From: a bacterium
GTDB lineage: Archaea; Thermoproteota; Nitrososphaeria; Nitrososphaerales; CADDZS01
NCBI GenBank assembly: GCA_027310845.1
Contig: DAIDAB010000029.1
Span: forward strand, 1-16,422
Direction of reading: 5' to 3'
DNA: 16,422 bases
The position numbers and the translations under genes are program-made. A model generated the notes under the pieces. The model did not search any database. It was not told the origin of the DNA and saw only the letters and a program-made list of their open reading frames with translations. Shown here one piece after another: positions 1-7,424 of this stretch (position 1 is the stretch's first letter; each line of letters starts with the position of its first letter).

Positions 1-72
1 ATGTACTTCGAAACTCCAGTTCTTGTGACTGCGTAAATGTGCTCCGGAAGCTATGCAATTTCCCCAATAATG

Positions 73-97
73 CATAACCTCGCCGTGCGAGGTTATG
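73..97. repeat. perfect 11-bp inverted repeat (hairpin) with 3-base loop
   Basis: CATAACCTCGC (73-83) and GCGAGGTTATG (87-97) are perfect complements around the loop CGT. A second, shorter inverted repeat, TTCGCC-G-GGCGAA, follows at 137-149. Neither is followed by a clear T-run on the plus strand. They lie between the left edge and the first recognisable gene, so they could be a processing or termination structure of an upstream transcript or a protein-binding site. The role is not determined. Confidence 0.6.
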
Positions 98-241
98 AGA
101 TTACACAGCAATAGTCATAGAAAAACACGGAAGTCTTTCGCCGGGCGAAGATATCTTAAGAGGAATTCGAAGGAGCCCGCATTCATAAGTCCTTTAAGCT
201 AGTTTCAGTCACAATCTAAAGCCAGCAAGTGATGGCGAGTT

Positions 242-640
242 TTGTTATTGGTTCCACTGGTGTCAGTGCTCTATGCACTGTCTCTCGCCTCCTTCGCCGT
301 CGCGGCCTACTATGGCTTCCGTTTGAGCAGACTCACAAGGAAAGCCAAAGTCATGGTCATGATCACGAAGGACGGTCCTCTCTCTCTAGTATGCGGTCTT
401 GTTCTACTCGCGGTTTCCCAAGTGCCTAATCTCATTGCTTCATTAATGCAAATTCAACTAGCTGCTGATTTTTTCCTCGTCCCCTCGGCTGTGCTCTTGA
501 TGGGATCGGCGGTTATGTTCGCGCTTGGCTTCCAAAGGATGTACGCGATTTATCTGAATGAGAAGCTCAAGATGAGCGTGAATACCGTCTTGGATGAGCT
601 CCTTGAGAAGGAGACAACGCTTCAGGACGAGTATCGCTGA
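242..640 (+). CDS. small three-helix membrane protein, unknown function
   Basis: This 132-residue protein is not recognised as a named family. It has three strongly hydrophobic segments at about residues 3-27, 46-69 and 75-97. Short basic loops and a polar, helical, acidic/basic C-terminal tail (about 100-132) follow, probably cytosolic. The first usable start is a TTG at 242, because a TGA lies just upstream in frame at 230-232. An AT-rich TTTAAGC at about 193-199 could be its TATA element. It ends 60 bases before the convergent cysteine operon. The pattern resembles about half of the seven-helix module in the 7943-9319 gene, so a sensor or regulator role is possible but only inferred. A GTG/ATG at 229/232 opens a different frame whose translation is not hydrophobic and is unlikely to be used. 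Confidence 0.6.
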   Translation: MLLVPLVSVLYALSLASFAVAAYYGFRLSRLTRKAKVMVMITKDGPLSLVCGLVLLAVSQVPNLIASLMQIQLAADFFLVPSAVLLMGSAVMFALGFQRMYAIYLNEKLKMSVNTVLDELLEKETTLQDEYR

Positions 641-700
641 GATTCTCCCTGAAGAAACTCAGGTTATGGCGCAGTCTAACCCATCTGAAAAATATTGGGA

Positions 701-2146
701 TTAATATCTATTCAGCGAAGGATCTACTTCGACCGCCCAAGCGTCGATCCCACCCTCAAGATTTCGGACCTTCTTGAAGCCCAATCCTCTGAGGAAATCA
801 GTCGCTCTAGCACTCCTTCCGCCCGTGTGGCAGTACACCACGATCTCATCTGCGGTGTCCAGCTCATTCACACGCTCCGGAAGCTCCCCGAGCGGCACTA
901 GCTTCGAGCCTTCTAGTCTTGCGATCTCGTATTCATGTGGTTCCCTTACGTCAAGCATGAGAACCTTTTTCCCTTTGGACATTTCCTCCTTGAGAGTCTT
1001 TGGCCTGACAACGGCCACATCGGGCATCTTTTCAATCCCGCAGAACTGCTGATAGTCTATGAGTTTCACGGACTGGGGCTCTTTGGAGCAAATGGGGCAA
1101 TTTGGGTTCTTCTTAATCTTGAGCTCTTCGAAGCTCATCGAAAGGGCATCGTAAATTAAGAGCCGCCCTATGAGGGGCTCGCCTTTGTTCAGAATCAACT
1201 TGATCGTCTCAGTAGCTTGGATCAGCCCAACTAGCCCAGGTAAAACCCCTAGCACTCCTCCTTCTGCGCATGATGGAACTAGACCTGGTGGTGGAGGCTT
1301 CGGGTAGAGGCATCTGTAGCATGGTCCCTTCTTTGAGTCGAACACCGTTGCTTGTCCCTCAAAGCGGAAAATGCTCGCGTACACATTGGGTTTTCCAAGC
1401 TTGACGCAAGCATCATTTGTGAGATATCTTGTTGGAAAGTTGTCAGTTCCATCTACAATGACATCATAGCCTTTGAAGATCTCAAGAGCATTATCCGATG
1501 TTAATGGCTCGTCATAAGTCTTGATTGTAATGTTCGGGTTCGCTTCTAGGAGCCTCTCCTTCGCGGTCTGGACCTTTGATTTGCCAATTTGTTTGTCGCT
1601 AAAAAGAATCTGCCTGTGTAGATTTGTCTCATCGATTGTGTCAAAATCCATGAGACCTATTGTTCCAACACCCGCGGCGGCCAAATAGAGCGAGCTCGGT
1701 GCGCCAAGGCCTCCTGTGCCGATTACAAGCACTCTTGCAGCTTTGAGTCTTCGCTGCCCCTCCAATCCAACCTCCGGGATTATGAGATGTCGACCATATC
1801 TTCTGTATTCCCTCGGAGATATTCTCACAGGTCGGTCCTCGATAGGAAGATCTTCCTGCTCCTCGAGTTGCATGCCTCCCGCAATTGCAGGAACTATCCT
1901 GATCGTATCGTTGCTAGCAACTTTCGTTTCTTCTCCTGAGAGGTACCTGACATCCTCATTGTTCAGAAAGATATTAACAAAATTCCTGAGCTTTCCTTCC
2001 TCGTCGACAATGTGTTTTGCGAGTTTCTGGTTCTCCGACAAGAGCTTCTTGAGTGCTTCGGAAACTGTTGTTGCCTCAACCTCAACTTGCGACTTTCCAC
2101 CATCGGTGTACTGGCGCAACGCTGTTGGAATCAATATACGTACCAT
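701..2146 (-). CDS. CysO-MoeZ fusion: sulfur-carrier (ThiS/MoaD-like) + E1-like adenylyltransferase + rhodanese
   Basis: This is a 481-residue three-domain protein. Residues 1-91 form a ubiquitin-fold sulfur carrier very like M. tuberculosis CysO (segments GKLRNFVNIF and NNEDVRY), ending PAIAGG with Gly90-Gly91. Residues about 107-345 are a ThiF/MoeB-type E1: nucleotide loop GTGGLG (143-148), DGTDN (232-236), zinc cysteines Cys276/Cys279 and Cys350/Cys353, and Cys293 in PSCAEGGVLG. Residues about 378-481 are a rhodanese with active-site loop CHTGGRS (Cys439). In this family the E1 adenylates the carrier C-terminus and the rhodanese delivers persulfide sulfur to give a thiocarboxylate. It is the last gene of the operon, 14 bases after the JAMM gene, with an AGGTGA ribosome site over that gene's stop. 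The oddity is that the Gly-Gly is internal, followed by MQLEE, so it must be cut before normal activation. MoeB/Uba4 roles (molybdopterin, tRNA thiolation) are alternatives; the cysM neighbour favours cysteine. Confidence 0.93.
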   Translation of the reverse strand: MVRILIPTALRQYTDGGKSQVEVEATTVSEALKKLLSENQKLAKHIVDEEGKLRNFVNIFLNNEDVRYLSGEETKVASNDTIRIVPAIAGGMQLEEQEDLPIEDRPVRISPREYRRYGRHLIIPEVGLEGQRRLKAARVLVIGTGGLGAPSSLYLAAAGVGTIGLMDFDTIDETNLHRQILFSDKQIGKSKVQTAKERLLEANPNITIKTYDEPLTSDNALEIFKGYDVIVDGTDNFPTRYLTNDACVKLGKPNVYASIFRFEGQATVFDSKKGPCYRCLYPKPPPPGLVPSCAEGGVLGVLPGLVGLIQATETIKLILNKGEPLIGRLLIYDALSMSFEELKIKKNPNCPICSKEPQSVKLIDYQQFCGIEKMPDVAVVRPKTLKEEMSKGKKVLMLDVREPHEYEIARLEGSKLVPLGELPERVNELDTADEIVVYCHTGGRSARATDFLRGLGFKKVRNLEGGIDAWAVEVDPSLNRY

Positions 2147-2160
2147 TTTTCTACTTTCAC

Positions 2161-2637
2161 CTATTCTGAAATCCGTTCCACTGAATCATTACTGGAGTTA
2201 GCCGCAACTATTCGCATTTCTTCCTGCAGGAACTCGCTCCTGTCCTCTTTCAAAACCCAGCTCGCAATGTTCATAGGCTTTGCATCTCTCACTTCTACAA
2301 CAACGTAAGAGAGTGTTGGCCAAGCGTGGTCTTGATCAAAGAGTGAGGGCTTTGCAGGTGCGTTTGGGTGCGAATGGTATATTCCCACTATTTCATCTCC
2401 CTTTGATTCTATCTCATTCTCTGCATACATGTATTCCATCGGGTCTATCGTGTACCTGTGATACCTCTCGGAAGGTTCGAAGGCGTTCTTCATCCGTCTC
2501 AGACCACTCACTGTCTTCGATTCACCCTCGATACGGCCTGTCATTAAGCCACAGCATTCCTCCGGATATGTCGAGGATGCATGAGAGTGTATCTCCTTCA
2601 GTGTTTGCTGATTCAGGACAATTTGTGTTCGATGCAT
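2161..2637 (-). CDS. JAMM/MPN+ metalloprotease (Mec-like)
   Basis: This 158-residue zinc peptidase of the JAB1/MPN/Mov34 type (M67) has the full catalytic set: Glu27 in PEECCG, the HSHP motif with His88 and His90, then Ser98 and Asp101 with the canonical H-x7-S-x2-D spacing. The family cleaves peptide or isopeptide bonds next to the Gly-Gly of ubiquitin-like proteins. M. tuberculosis Mec releases cysteine from the CysO-cysteine adduct, and the Pseudomonas enzyme QbsD trims its carrier QbsE to expose Gly-Gly. It lies between cysM and the CysO-E1-rhodanese fusion, which predicts the same two jobs here: releasing cysteine and possibly cutting the fusion at Gly91. A GAGAGGG ribosome site sits about 10 bases before the ATG. 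The last about 15 residues are polar and probably disordered. Confidence 0.92.
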   Translation of the reverse strand: MHRTQIVLNQQTLKEIHSHASSTYPEECCGLMTGRIEGESKTVSGLRRMKNAFEPSERYHRYTIDPMEYMYAENEIESKGDEIVGIYHSHPNAPAKPSLFDQDHAWPTLSYVVVEVRDAKPMNIASWVLKEDRSEFLQEEMRIVAANSSNDSVERISE

Positions 2638-2669
2638 GTTAATCTTTCCCTCTCAGATCTGCGTTCTAC

Positions 2670-3545
2670 CTATGTGGCGAGGTATTTCTCGGATAAGTAT
2701 CTGCTTCCCTGATCTGCGAGAATCGCAACTACCAAATTCTCTTTCGTCTCTGTGTATTTGAGCGCCGCAAGGATTGTTGCCCCAGACGATGTTCCAACAA
2801 AAACCCCCTGCTCTTTTGCAAGTTTCTTAACCATGACCTGTGCCTTCTCAGTTTCTACGAACAGTGTCTCGTCGGGGAACGACGGATCAAATATTTTGGG
2901 TTTTATTGAAGACTCTATGTGCTTTAATCCTTCAATTCCATGCAAGGGGCTGTCCGGTTCGACTGCAATGATTCTCACATTGGGACTTAGCTCCTTCAAC
3001 TTTCTGCCTGTCCCCATAATCGTGCCACCAGTACCAACGCCGGCGACAAAGTGTGTGATCTTTCCTGAGGTCTGCTTCCAGATTTCCTCTGCCGTCCCGA
3101 TATAGTGAGCCTTCCAGTTTGCTTCGTTGCTATACTGATCCATGTAGAAATATCTCTCGGGTTCTTTCTCCGCTAGATCTCTTGCTAGAAGTATCGCACC
3201 ATCAGAGCCTTCCATTGGATCGGAATATACAATCTCTGCCCCGTAGAGTCTCAGTAATTTCTGCCTCTCAATGCTCGCACTGGCTGGCAGTACTATTGTC
3301 ACTTTGAACCCCATTGTCGCCCCAAACGCAGCAAGTGAAATTCCGGTGTTGCCAGAACTTGCATCAAGGATTTCCTTTTCACTTGTCAGCGCTCCACTTT
3401 CAAGAGCGGTCCTGAGCATGTGCGCCCCCGCTCTATCCTTTACCGAACCTGTCGGATTGAGGAATTCCGCCTTGCCCAATAGATTACCTGCAATCCTCTG
3501 CATTTTGACAAGCGGGGTATTACCCACGGTAATCGAGAAAGACAT
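2670..3545 (-). CDS. cysM: cysteine synthase, CysM-like (PLP-dependent, probably O-phosphoserine/CysO-thiocarboxylate-using)
   Basis: This 291-residue fold-type II PLP enzyme has Lys36 in NPTGSVKDR as the Schiff-base lysine, SSGNTG (63-68) as the substrate loop and GTGGT (171-175) as the phosphate-binding loop. Its central region (ITHFVAGVGTGGTIMGTGR) reads closely like M. tuberculosis CysM. Lys208, in GIEGLK, falls where my by-eye alignment puts Arg220 of that enzyme, the residue known to favour O-phosphoserine; this alignment is from memory. It is the first gene of a three-gene operon with the JAMM protease (32-base gap) and the CysO fusion, so its sulfur donor is probably the carrier thiocarboxylate rather than free sulfide. 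The ATG at 3545 is the only reasonable start; the frame stays open upstream to a TGA but without a start codon. No clear TATA box is visible close to the start. Confidence 0.9.
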   Translation of the reverse strand: MSFSITVGNTPLVKMQRIAGNLLGKAEFLNPTGSVKDRAGAHMLRTALESGALTSEKEILDASSGNTGISLAAFGATMGFKVTIVLPASASIERQKLLRLYGAEIVYSDPMEGSDGAILLARDLAEKEPERYFYMDQYSNEANWKAHYIGTAEEIWKQTSGKITHFVAGVGTGGTIMGTGRKLKELSPNVRIIAVEPDSPLHGIEGLKHIESSIKPKIFDPSFPDETLFVETEKAQVMVKKLAKEQGVFVGTSSGATILAALKYTETKENLVVAILADQGSRYLSEKYLAT

Positions 3546-3993
3546 TATCGGAAAAACTCCGGGTCTAACAGCAGCAGTAGCAAGAAGATGTGAAGCCGCA
3601 TACAGTTGCGAAGAAATTGATTGAAATCATGAGAGTGTGCATATCTTCCGAACTCTTGTTATTGGTTAAAGCGACAACACATATTCTACACCATGCTGAA
3701 AAACATTATGCTCTCGAATTGCGACTTGCGCATCTTGCCTCATTGATAAGATAAGTGTCCTGTTTTCTGGGATTTCTCGTGGTCATACTGGAAAGCGAGG
3801 TTGTCGTTTTGGTCCAATATTGTAATCCCCCGATCCTGAATACTTCTTGAGCACTTGCAAACTAACAGCTTGAAACAGGCTGTGCCGTGAAGGAAAGTGC
3901 AGGGTTGCAGGAAAGTGGGTTTTTGCATTATAAATCAATGAATATAGAATTGGTAACATTTTTCTCATCATGATGTTAAGCTCAATTTAGGGG
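3546..3993. other. 448-base divergent intergenic region
   Basis: This stretch separates cysM (minus) from the secreted-protein gene (plus). It should hold both promoters; only the plus-strand TATA box (3927-3935) is convincing. A short plus-strand frame at 3629-3754 (41 residues, starting MRVCIS) is open but matches nothing I recognise. The motif AGGAAAGTG occurs twice, 18 bases apart (3891-3899 and 3909-3917). No tRNA or clear structured RNA was seen. Confidence 0.5.
3927..3935 (+). promoter_or_regulatory. TATA-like box ATTATAAAT
   Basis: The archaeal TATA-type sequence ATTATAAAT is centred about 63 bases before the TTG start of the secreted-protein gene. With the usual 25-30 bases to initiation, it predicts a short leader of 30-40 bases. 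A weaker AATATAG element follows about 15 bases later. Confidence 0.45.
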
Positions 3994-4389
3994 TTGAGCG
4001 CGACGCGACCAACAGGAAGGGTCTTGAGTCTTCTCGTTGTGATCGCGGGGCTCGTTGCAGCAAGCTCACTGATCTATGCGCAAATCACAGTATCGGGGAA
4101 TGTCTATGACGGAGCGATAAGTTACTCAGTCTCAAAGCTCCAGCCCGAATACGACTATAGCTGTGATCAGCCAGTCTACGGCCTCTACGTTTCTCTCTCA
4201 AATAACGGAACAAAGACTGTTTCTGATTTTTCTGTTGCGATATCCAACCCGCTGTGCAAAGGTGCGGTTCCTCCTCTTTCCAGTGTTTTTCCAGCCTCTC
4301 AGGAATTGAGATTCTACGTCTATTCAAGCCAACCGAACGGAACAATTACAATCTCTGGAAACAATACTCTTGTCCTGATCAGTTTTTAG
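3994..4389 (+). CDS. secreted or membrane-anchored beta-rich protein, unknown function
   Basis: This 131-residue protein has a basic N-terminus (RPTGR) followed by a single hydrophobic stretch at about residues 10-30, a signal peptide or N-terminal anchor. The remainder is short, serine/valine/tyrosine-rich and beta-like, with three N-glycosylation sequons (Asn71, Asn115, Asn123) and two cysteines (57 and 88) that could pair. This fits a small Ig-like extracellular domain on the archaeal surface. A TAG lies just upstream in frame, so TTG at 3994 is the first possible start; an in-frame TTG at 4024 would give a shorter N-terminus but keep the hydrophobic segment. It ends 11 bases from the convergent permease gene. 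No family is recognised; pilin-like or exported binding proteins are alternatives. Confidence 0.6.
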   Translation: MSATRPTGRVLSLLVVIAGLVAASSLIYAQITVSGNVYDGAISYSVSKLQPEYDYSCDQPVYGLYVSLSNNGTKTVSDFSVAISNPLCKGAVPPLSSVFPASQELRFYVYSSQPNGTITISGNNTLVLISF

Positions 4390-4400
4390 CTTTGAACAAA

Positions 4401-6023
4401 CTAGAATGGGAGCTGGGAGAGCAAGCGCCTGACTTGTCCCGAAGCTAGGGCGTAGAATATGCCGCTCAGAATCACTGCGACCGCGACCGATCCTACGAAT
4501 GCTAAGAAAGTGCCTTCTAAACCAGTTGCCATAAGCGCTGCAACGAATAGTGGAGCAAGTGTTATTCCAATTAGGATCGCGCCAATGGGGAAAGCTATGA
4601 GCGCTGCAGTCTGTGACATGTAAGAAGATCTTGGCGCCTCTGAGAAATTGGGAAAGCGCGCACCTATGTAGAGGCCAACGAGGGAGAGCTCCACAGACAA
4701 TACGAGAGAGATTGCGAGAAAGACAACTACTTCCGCGAGATGCGTGCTTTCAAAAAGTGCGCCTATAACTATGAAAAATAAGATCCCTATTAAAGAGCCG
4801 AAGATTGAAGGCGTGGTTACCTTGCCTATCAGAAAATCCTTGGTTGCAACTGGGGCCTGGTACAGGTTTGTTATCGCCTTCCCCTCTGAGCCAACGCTTG
4901 ACGTTGCTAAGAAGAATGAAGAAATCCCTACGACGAATACTCCAAAATAAGTAAAGAACGACATGCCGCCCGAGGACGAGAGGCTGAAGATCGATGTTGC
5001 TAGAAAAACTCCAGGTAGCGCCAGAAATCTCAACATCTCTTTGCGTCTGACGAGACCCCGAAGATCTTTCCTTGCTATCGCGAGCTGTGTCGCACTCAAG
5101 AAGCCAAGGAAAGAAGGACTGCTCTTTGGAGTGTAGACGGCGCTCGAAATTCTGATCGAAGGCGGCATCGGAACCCAGTATTTCGTTCTCGCGACGACGG
5201 CTATGTAGTAAAGAAGCAAGGTTAGCGCAATTGAGAGCATAGCAAAGGAGACTGAGACCAGAGCGGAACCATCGATAAAGGCGGCGACGCTCACGGAGGC
5301 CCAGAGGATTGGAACAAACCAGATTGGACCAAAACTCGAAGTGACCGCTCCAATGAAACGTGTGTAAATTGTGGGATAGAACATCAGCTGGAAAACTACG
5401 AGAATGAGAACGCCTGTTATGGCGCGAATTGCGATAGCTGCCTGACCTCCTTTCTTGTAGAATGAGCTGGAGAAGCGGTTGAGCACTGCCCTGATTATCT
5501 CAAGTACACTCGCGCCAAGAAAGATGCCGAAGATTGAAAGCACCACAGCGTATTCCCAGGCCTGCATTAACCCAAAAGTGTAGGCTAGCGGCATTAAGCC
5601 TCCGATAAGTACGATGGGCAATATCGAATAGTATATCACGAGAGCCAAGGCAGAGGCGAGAACGTACTCGCTGGCTGTTACAGGAAGCCAGTTCGCGGTG
5701 TCAGAGCTCGAAAACTGGTAGCTTGAAGTTATCTCGAAGATAAGCCCGATGAGAAGTATCATTGACATAATTATGGCAGGCAAGATCACAAGCCCGCTTT
5801 TGGTATATTCAGCGACCGTACTTGCGATTGGCGTTCCGACGATAAGGCTTGAAATGTAGAACATCGCTCCAGTGGCTAATACGAAGGCGGCTACGTCCAA
5901 CATGCCAAGGACTCTTGGTCGGCGTATAATCGACCTGATACTTCCACGTCTGCTCGTGGCTGTTGCTCTAAGCTGCGAGAGCAGGAGACTCTTTGTGATA
6001 ATCCAGACCTTTGTGAAATTCAA
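4401..6023 (-). CDS. ABC-2 type transporter permease
   Basis: This 540-residue integral membrane protein has roughly 12 hydrophobic helices in two clusters (about residues 36-280 and 340-535), separated by a basic cytosolic stretch containing ARKDLRGLVRRKEM. This is typical of large archaeal ABC-2 or daunorubicin-type exporter subunits. It directly follows its ATPase: the start TTG (6023-6021) and the ATPase stop TGA (6022-6020) overlap in the four bases TTGA, so the two are probably translationally coupled. The substrate cannot be read from the sequence. Lipids, antibiotics or surface components are typical of the family. Only one ATPase and one double-sized permease are present, so the working unit could be two ATPases plus one permease. 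Confidence 0.85.
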   Translation of the reverse strand: MNFTKVWIITKSLLLSQLRATATSRRGSIRSIIRRPRVLGMLDVAAFVLATGAMFYISSLIVGTPIASTVAEYTKSGLVILPAIIMSMILLIGLIFEITSSYQFSSSDTANWLPVTASEYVLASALALVIYYSILPIVLIGGLMPLAYTFGLMQAWEYAVVLSIFGIFLGASVLEIIRAVLNRFSSSFYKKGGQAAIAIRAITGVLILVVFQLMFYPTIYTRFIGAVTSSFGPIWFVPILWASVSVAAFIDGSALVSVSFAMLSIALTLLLYYIAVVARTKYWVPMPPSIRISSAVYTPKSSPSFLGFLSATQLAIARKDLRGLVRRKEMLRFLALPGVFLATSIFSLSSSGGMSFFTYFGVFVVGISSFFLATSSVGSEGKAITNLYQAPVATKDFLIGKVTTPSIFGSLIGILFFIVIGALFESTHLAEVVVFLAISLVLSVELSLVGLYIGARFPNFSEAPRSSYMSQTAALIAFPIGAILIGITLAPLFVAALMATGLEGTFLAFVGSVAVAVILSGIFYALASGQVRRLLSQLPF

Positions 6024-6799
6024 TGTGCAGTGAGTTCCTCTACGACCGCTTTCACGTCCGAAGACCCCGTCAGGCTAAGGAAGATGTTCTCAAGATTTGT
6101 CGCGCTTGCTGTGCTGCCTCCTGCCATTGCTCTAAGCCCGTCCATAGTTCCTTCCGCGATTATGTTTCCCTTGTCAAGTATGGTCACTCTTTGGCAAATC
6201 GCCTGTGCAATTTCAAGGACGTGTGTGCTGAAAAGAATGGTGACTCCATCGGAGGATAGTTTCACTAGAGTATCTTTTACTATCTTTGCAGATCTCGGAT
6301 CTAGTCCATTGAGCGCTTCATCCAAAATCAAGACCTTTGGTTTGTGAATTAGTGCAGTGCTGAGGGCCACTTTCTGCCTCATACCTTGCGAGTAGCCTGC
6401 CAGAAGATCATTTCCTTGTCCTTTGAGCTCGAAGGCAGTAAGAAATTCGTCGATCCTTTCTTTCTTCACCTGTGGAGCGAGTCCGTAAAGGTCGGCCACA
6501 AAGTCGAGGTACTCTATTCCCGTGAGAAAGTCATACAATCTTGGAGTCTCGGGAACATAACCAACGAGCTGTCTCACCTGGACCGGATCTCTTGAAGGAT
6601 CAAACCCCTCGACGGAGACATGCCCGTAATCAGGTTTGATTAGCCCCATTAGAATCTTCATGAATGTCGATTTGCCAGACCCGTTCGGCCCCAAGAGCCC
6701 CCTGATCTCTCCCTTCTCGATGCTGGTCGTTATCGAGTTGAGTGCCCTGACAGATGAAAAATCCTTGGTCAGAGTCGTCGCTGAGATTGATACTGGCAA
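6020..6799 (-). CDS. ABC transporter ATP-binding protein (ABC-2 exporter class)
   Basis: This 259-residue nucleotide-binding subunit is complete. It has Walker A GPNGSGKST (37-45), a Q-loop region reading YVPE (81-84, Glu in place of Gln, common in NatA/CcmA-like members), signature YSQGM (136-140), Walker B VLILDE (157-161 core) with Glu161 as catalytic base, D-loop NGLD (164-167) and switch His193. It energises the downstream permease, with which it overlaps by four bases. The start is TTG at 6799. It is supported by a TATA-like CTATAAAG centred 32 bases upstream, giving an almost leaderless message. The C-terminal about 40 residues are an accessory tail without a recognised domain. Confidence 0.93.
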   Translation of the reverse strand: MPVSISATTLTKDFSSVRALNSITTSIEKGEIRGLLGPNGSGKSTFMKILMGLIKPDYGHVSVEGFDPSRDPVQVRQLVGYVPETPRLYDFLTGIEYLDFVADLYGLAPQVKKERIDEFLTAFELKGQGNDLLAGYSQGMRQKVALSTALIHKPKVLILDEALNGLDPRSAKIVKDTLVKLSSDGVTILFSTHVLEIAQAICQRVTILDKGNIIAEGTMDGLRAMAGGSTASATNLENIFLSLTGSSDVKAVVEELTAH

Positions 6800-6827
6800 T
6801 TTGTATTGCTCTCTTGGGATTTCCTGA

Positions 6828-6835
6828 CTTTATAG
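6828..6835 (-). promoter_or_regulatory. TATA-like box for the ABC exporter operon
   Basis: CTATAAAG on the minus strand, centred 32 bases before the TTG start at 6799. The distance predicts initiation a few bases upstream of the start codon and supports this TTG as the true start. Confidence 0.55.
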
Positions 6836-6864
6836 ACTGTGTGGTCTTGCAAGAATACGAGGGG

Positions 6865-6888
6865 CTGATCCAGCGAATATAGGATCAG
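6865..6888. repeat. 7-bp inverted repeat with 10-base loop
   Basis: CTGATCC (6865-6871) and GGATCAG (6882-6888) are perfect complements, located between the 3' end of the 6932-7354 gene and the promoter of the ABC operon, both on the minus strand. It may be a terminator or processing stem for the upstream gene, although no T-run follows, or an operator near the exporter promoter. Confidence 0.4.
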
Positions 6889-6931
6889 GAAGCACTAGTC
6901 TACAAAGTAACTCAGAACCGATGAGACCTAT

Positions 6932-7354
6932 TCAGCTTCGACTCTGCGGGGTCTGTTTTTCACGCGCCAGCTTTACTAGATCCAGTAGTGTCTTTCCTTC
7001 ACGCGGCACTCCGAGATCTTTGGCAATTTCAGCGCAAACAATCTTTGTTATCACGTAAGAGCCCGCGCCAAACATCGATTCGATTCCTGACACGAACGCT
7101 TCGGGTTTACGCGCTACATCGTTAACAGAAACAGCGTGCTCAAGTTCCAGTATGTCAAGTACTGATTCCACGACTTTCTTCGGGCCGAGAAAAGATAGCG
7201 CCCTAATAACTGTTTTCGAAAGGGCCAATGTTACGGCGACATCATCAACTTCGTTTTCTGAGGGGGAAGGCGAATCATCAGAGTGTGCAAGCACATCACG
7301 TGAAGTGCTGTTGTTCACCTTCTTTGCAAGCTTTCCTGCCAATGTAAGGTACAT
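6932..7354 (-). CDS. small helical protein, unknown function
   Basis: This 140-residue soluble protein is not recognised. The first about 45 residues are polar and low in complexity (HSDDSPSPSENEVDD), probably a disordered linker. Two helical stretches follow: about 45-75 with a leucine/valine-rich face, and about 85-135 containing MFGAGSYVITKIVCAEIAKD. No catalytic motif is visible. It lies between a winged-helix gene and the ABC exporter, all on the minus strand, with its own TATA-like box. The ATG at 7354 is only about 20 bases from the centre of that box, so the in-frame TTG at 7342 (codon 5) is an alternative start for a leaderless message. Confidence 0.6.
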   Translation of the reverse strand: MYLTLAGKLAKKVNNSTSRDVLAHSDDSPSPSENEVDDVAVTLALSKTVIRALSFLGPKKVVESVLDILELEHAVSVNDVARKPEAFVSGIESMFGAGSYVITKIVCAEIAKDLGVPREGKTLLDLVKLAREKQTPQSRS

Positions 7355-7369
7355 CGGTCGGATCCGGAA

Positions 7370-7377
7370 ATATATAG
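7370..7377 (-). promoter_or_regulatory. TATA-like box CTATATAT
   Basis: CTATATAT on the minus strand, centred about 20 bases before the ATG at 7354. This is closer than the usual archaeal 25-30 bases to initiation, and almost the same spacing as at the KaiC-like gene. Confidence 0.5.
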
Positions 7378-7424
7378 CTGCCAGAGGCAGCTTTGAGAAT
7401 TGATCTTTCCAATCTCAATGAGAT

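Noticed and set aside
1..36. Frame open from the left edge reading MYFETPVLVTA then stop
   Set aside because: Eleven codons are too few to call the 3' end of an upstream gene; frame 3 is also open further and no similarity is visible.
229..429. GTG/ATG-started plus-strand frame over the first membrane gene
   Set aside because: Its translation is arginine/serine-rich with no structure, while the overlapping frame from 242 gives a clean three-helix membrane protein.
1716..2201. 161-residue plus-strand frame
   Set aside because: Lies antisense to the CysO-E1 fusion, which has clear catalytic motifs; serine-rich shadow translation.
3629..3754. 41-residue plus-strand frame in the cysM upstream region
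   Set aside because: No promoter, ribosome site or similarity; kept only as a note in the intergenic entry.
3740..3971. Two overlapping 62-residue minus-strand frames
   Set aside because: Cysteine-rich, unstructured translations without ribosome sites, in two frames of the same intergenic DNA.
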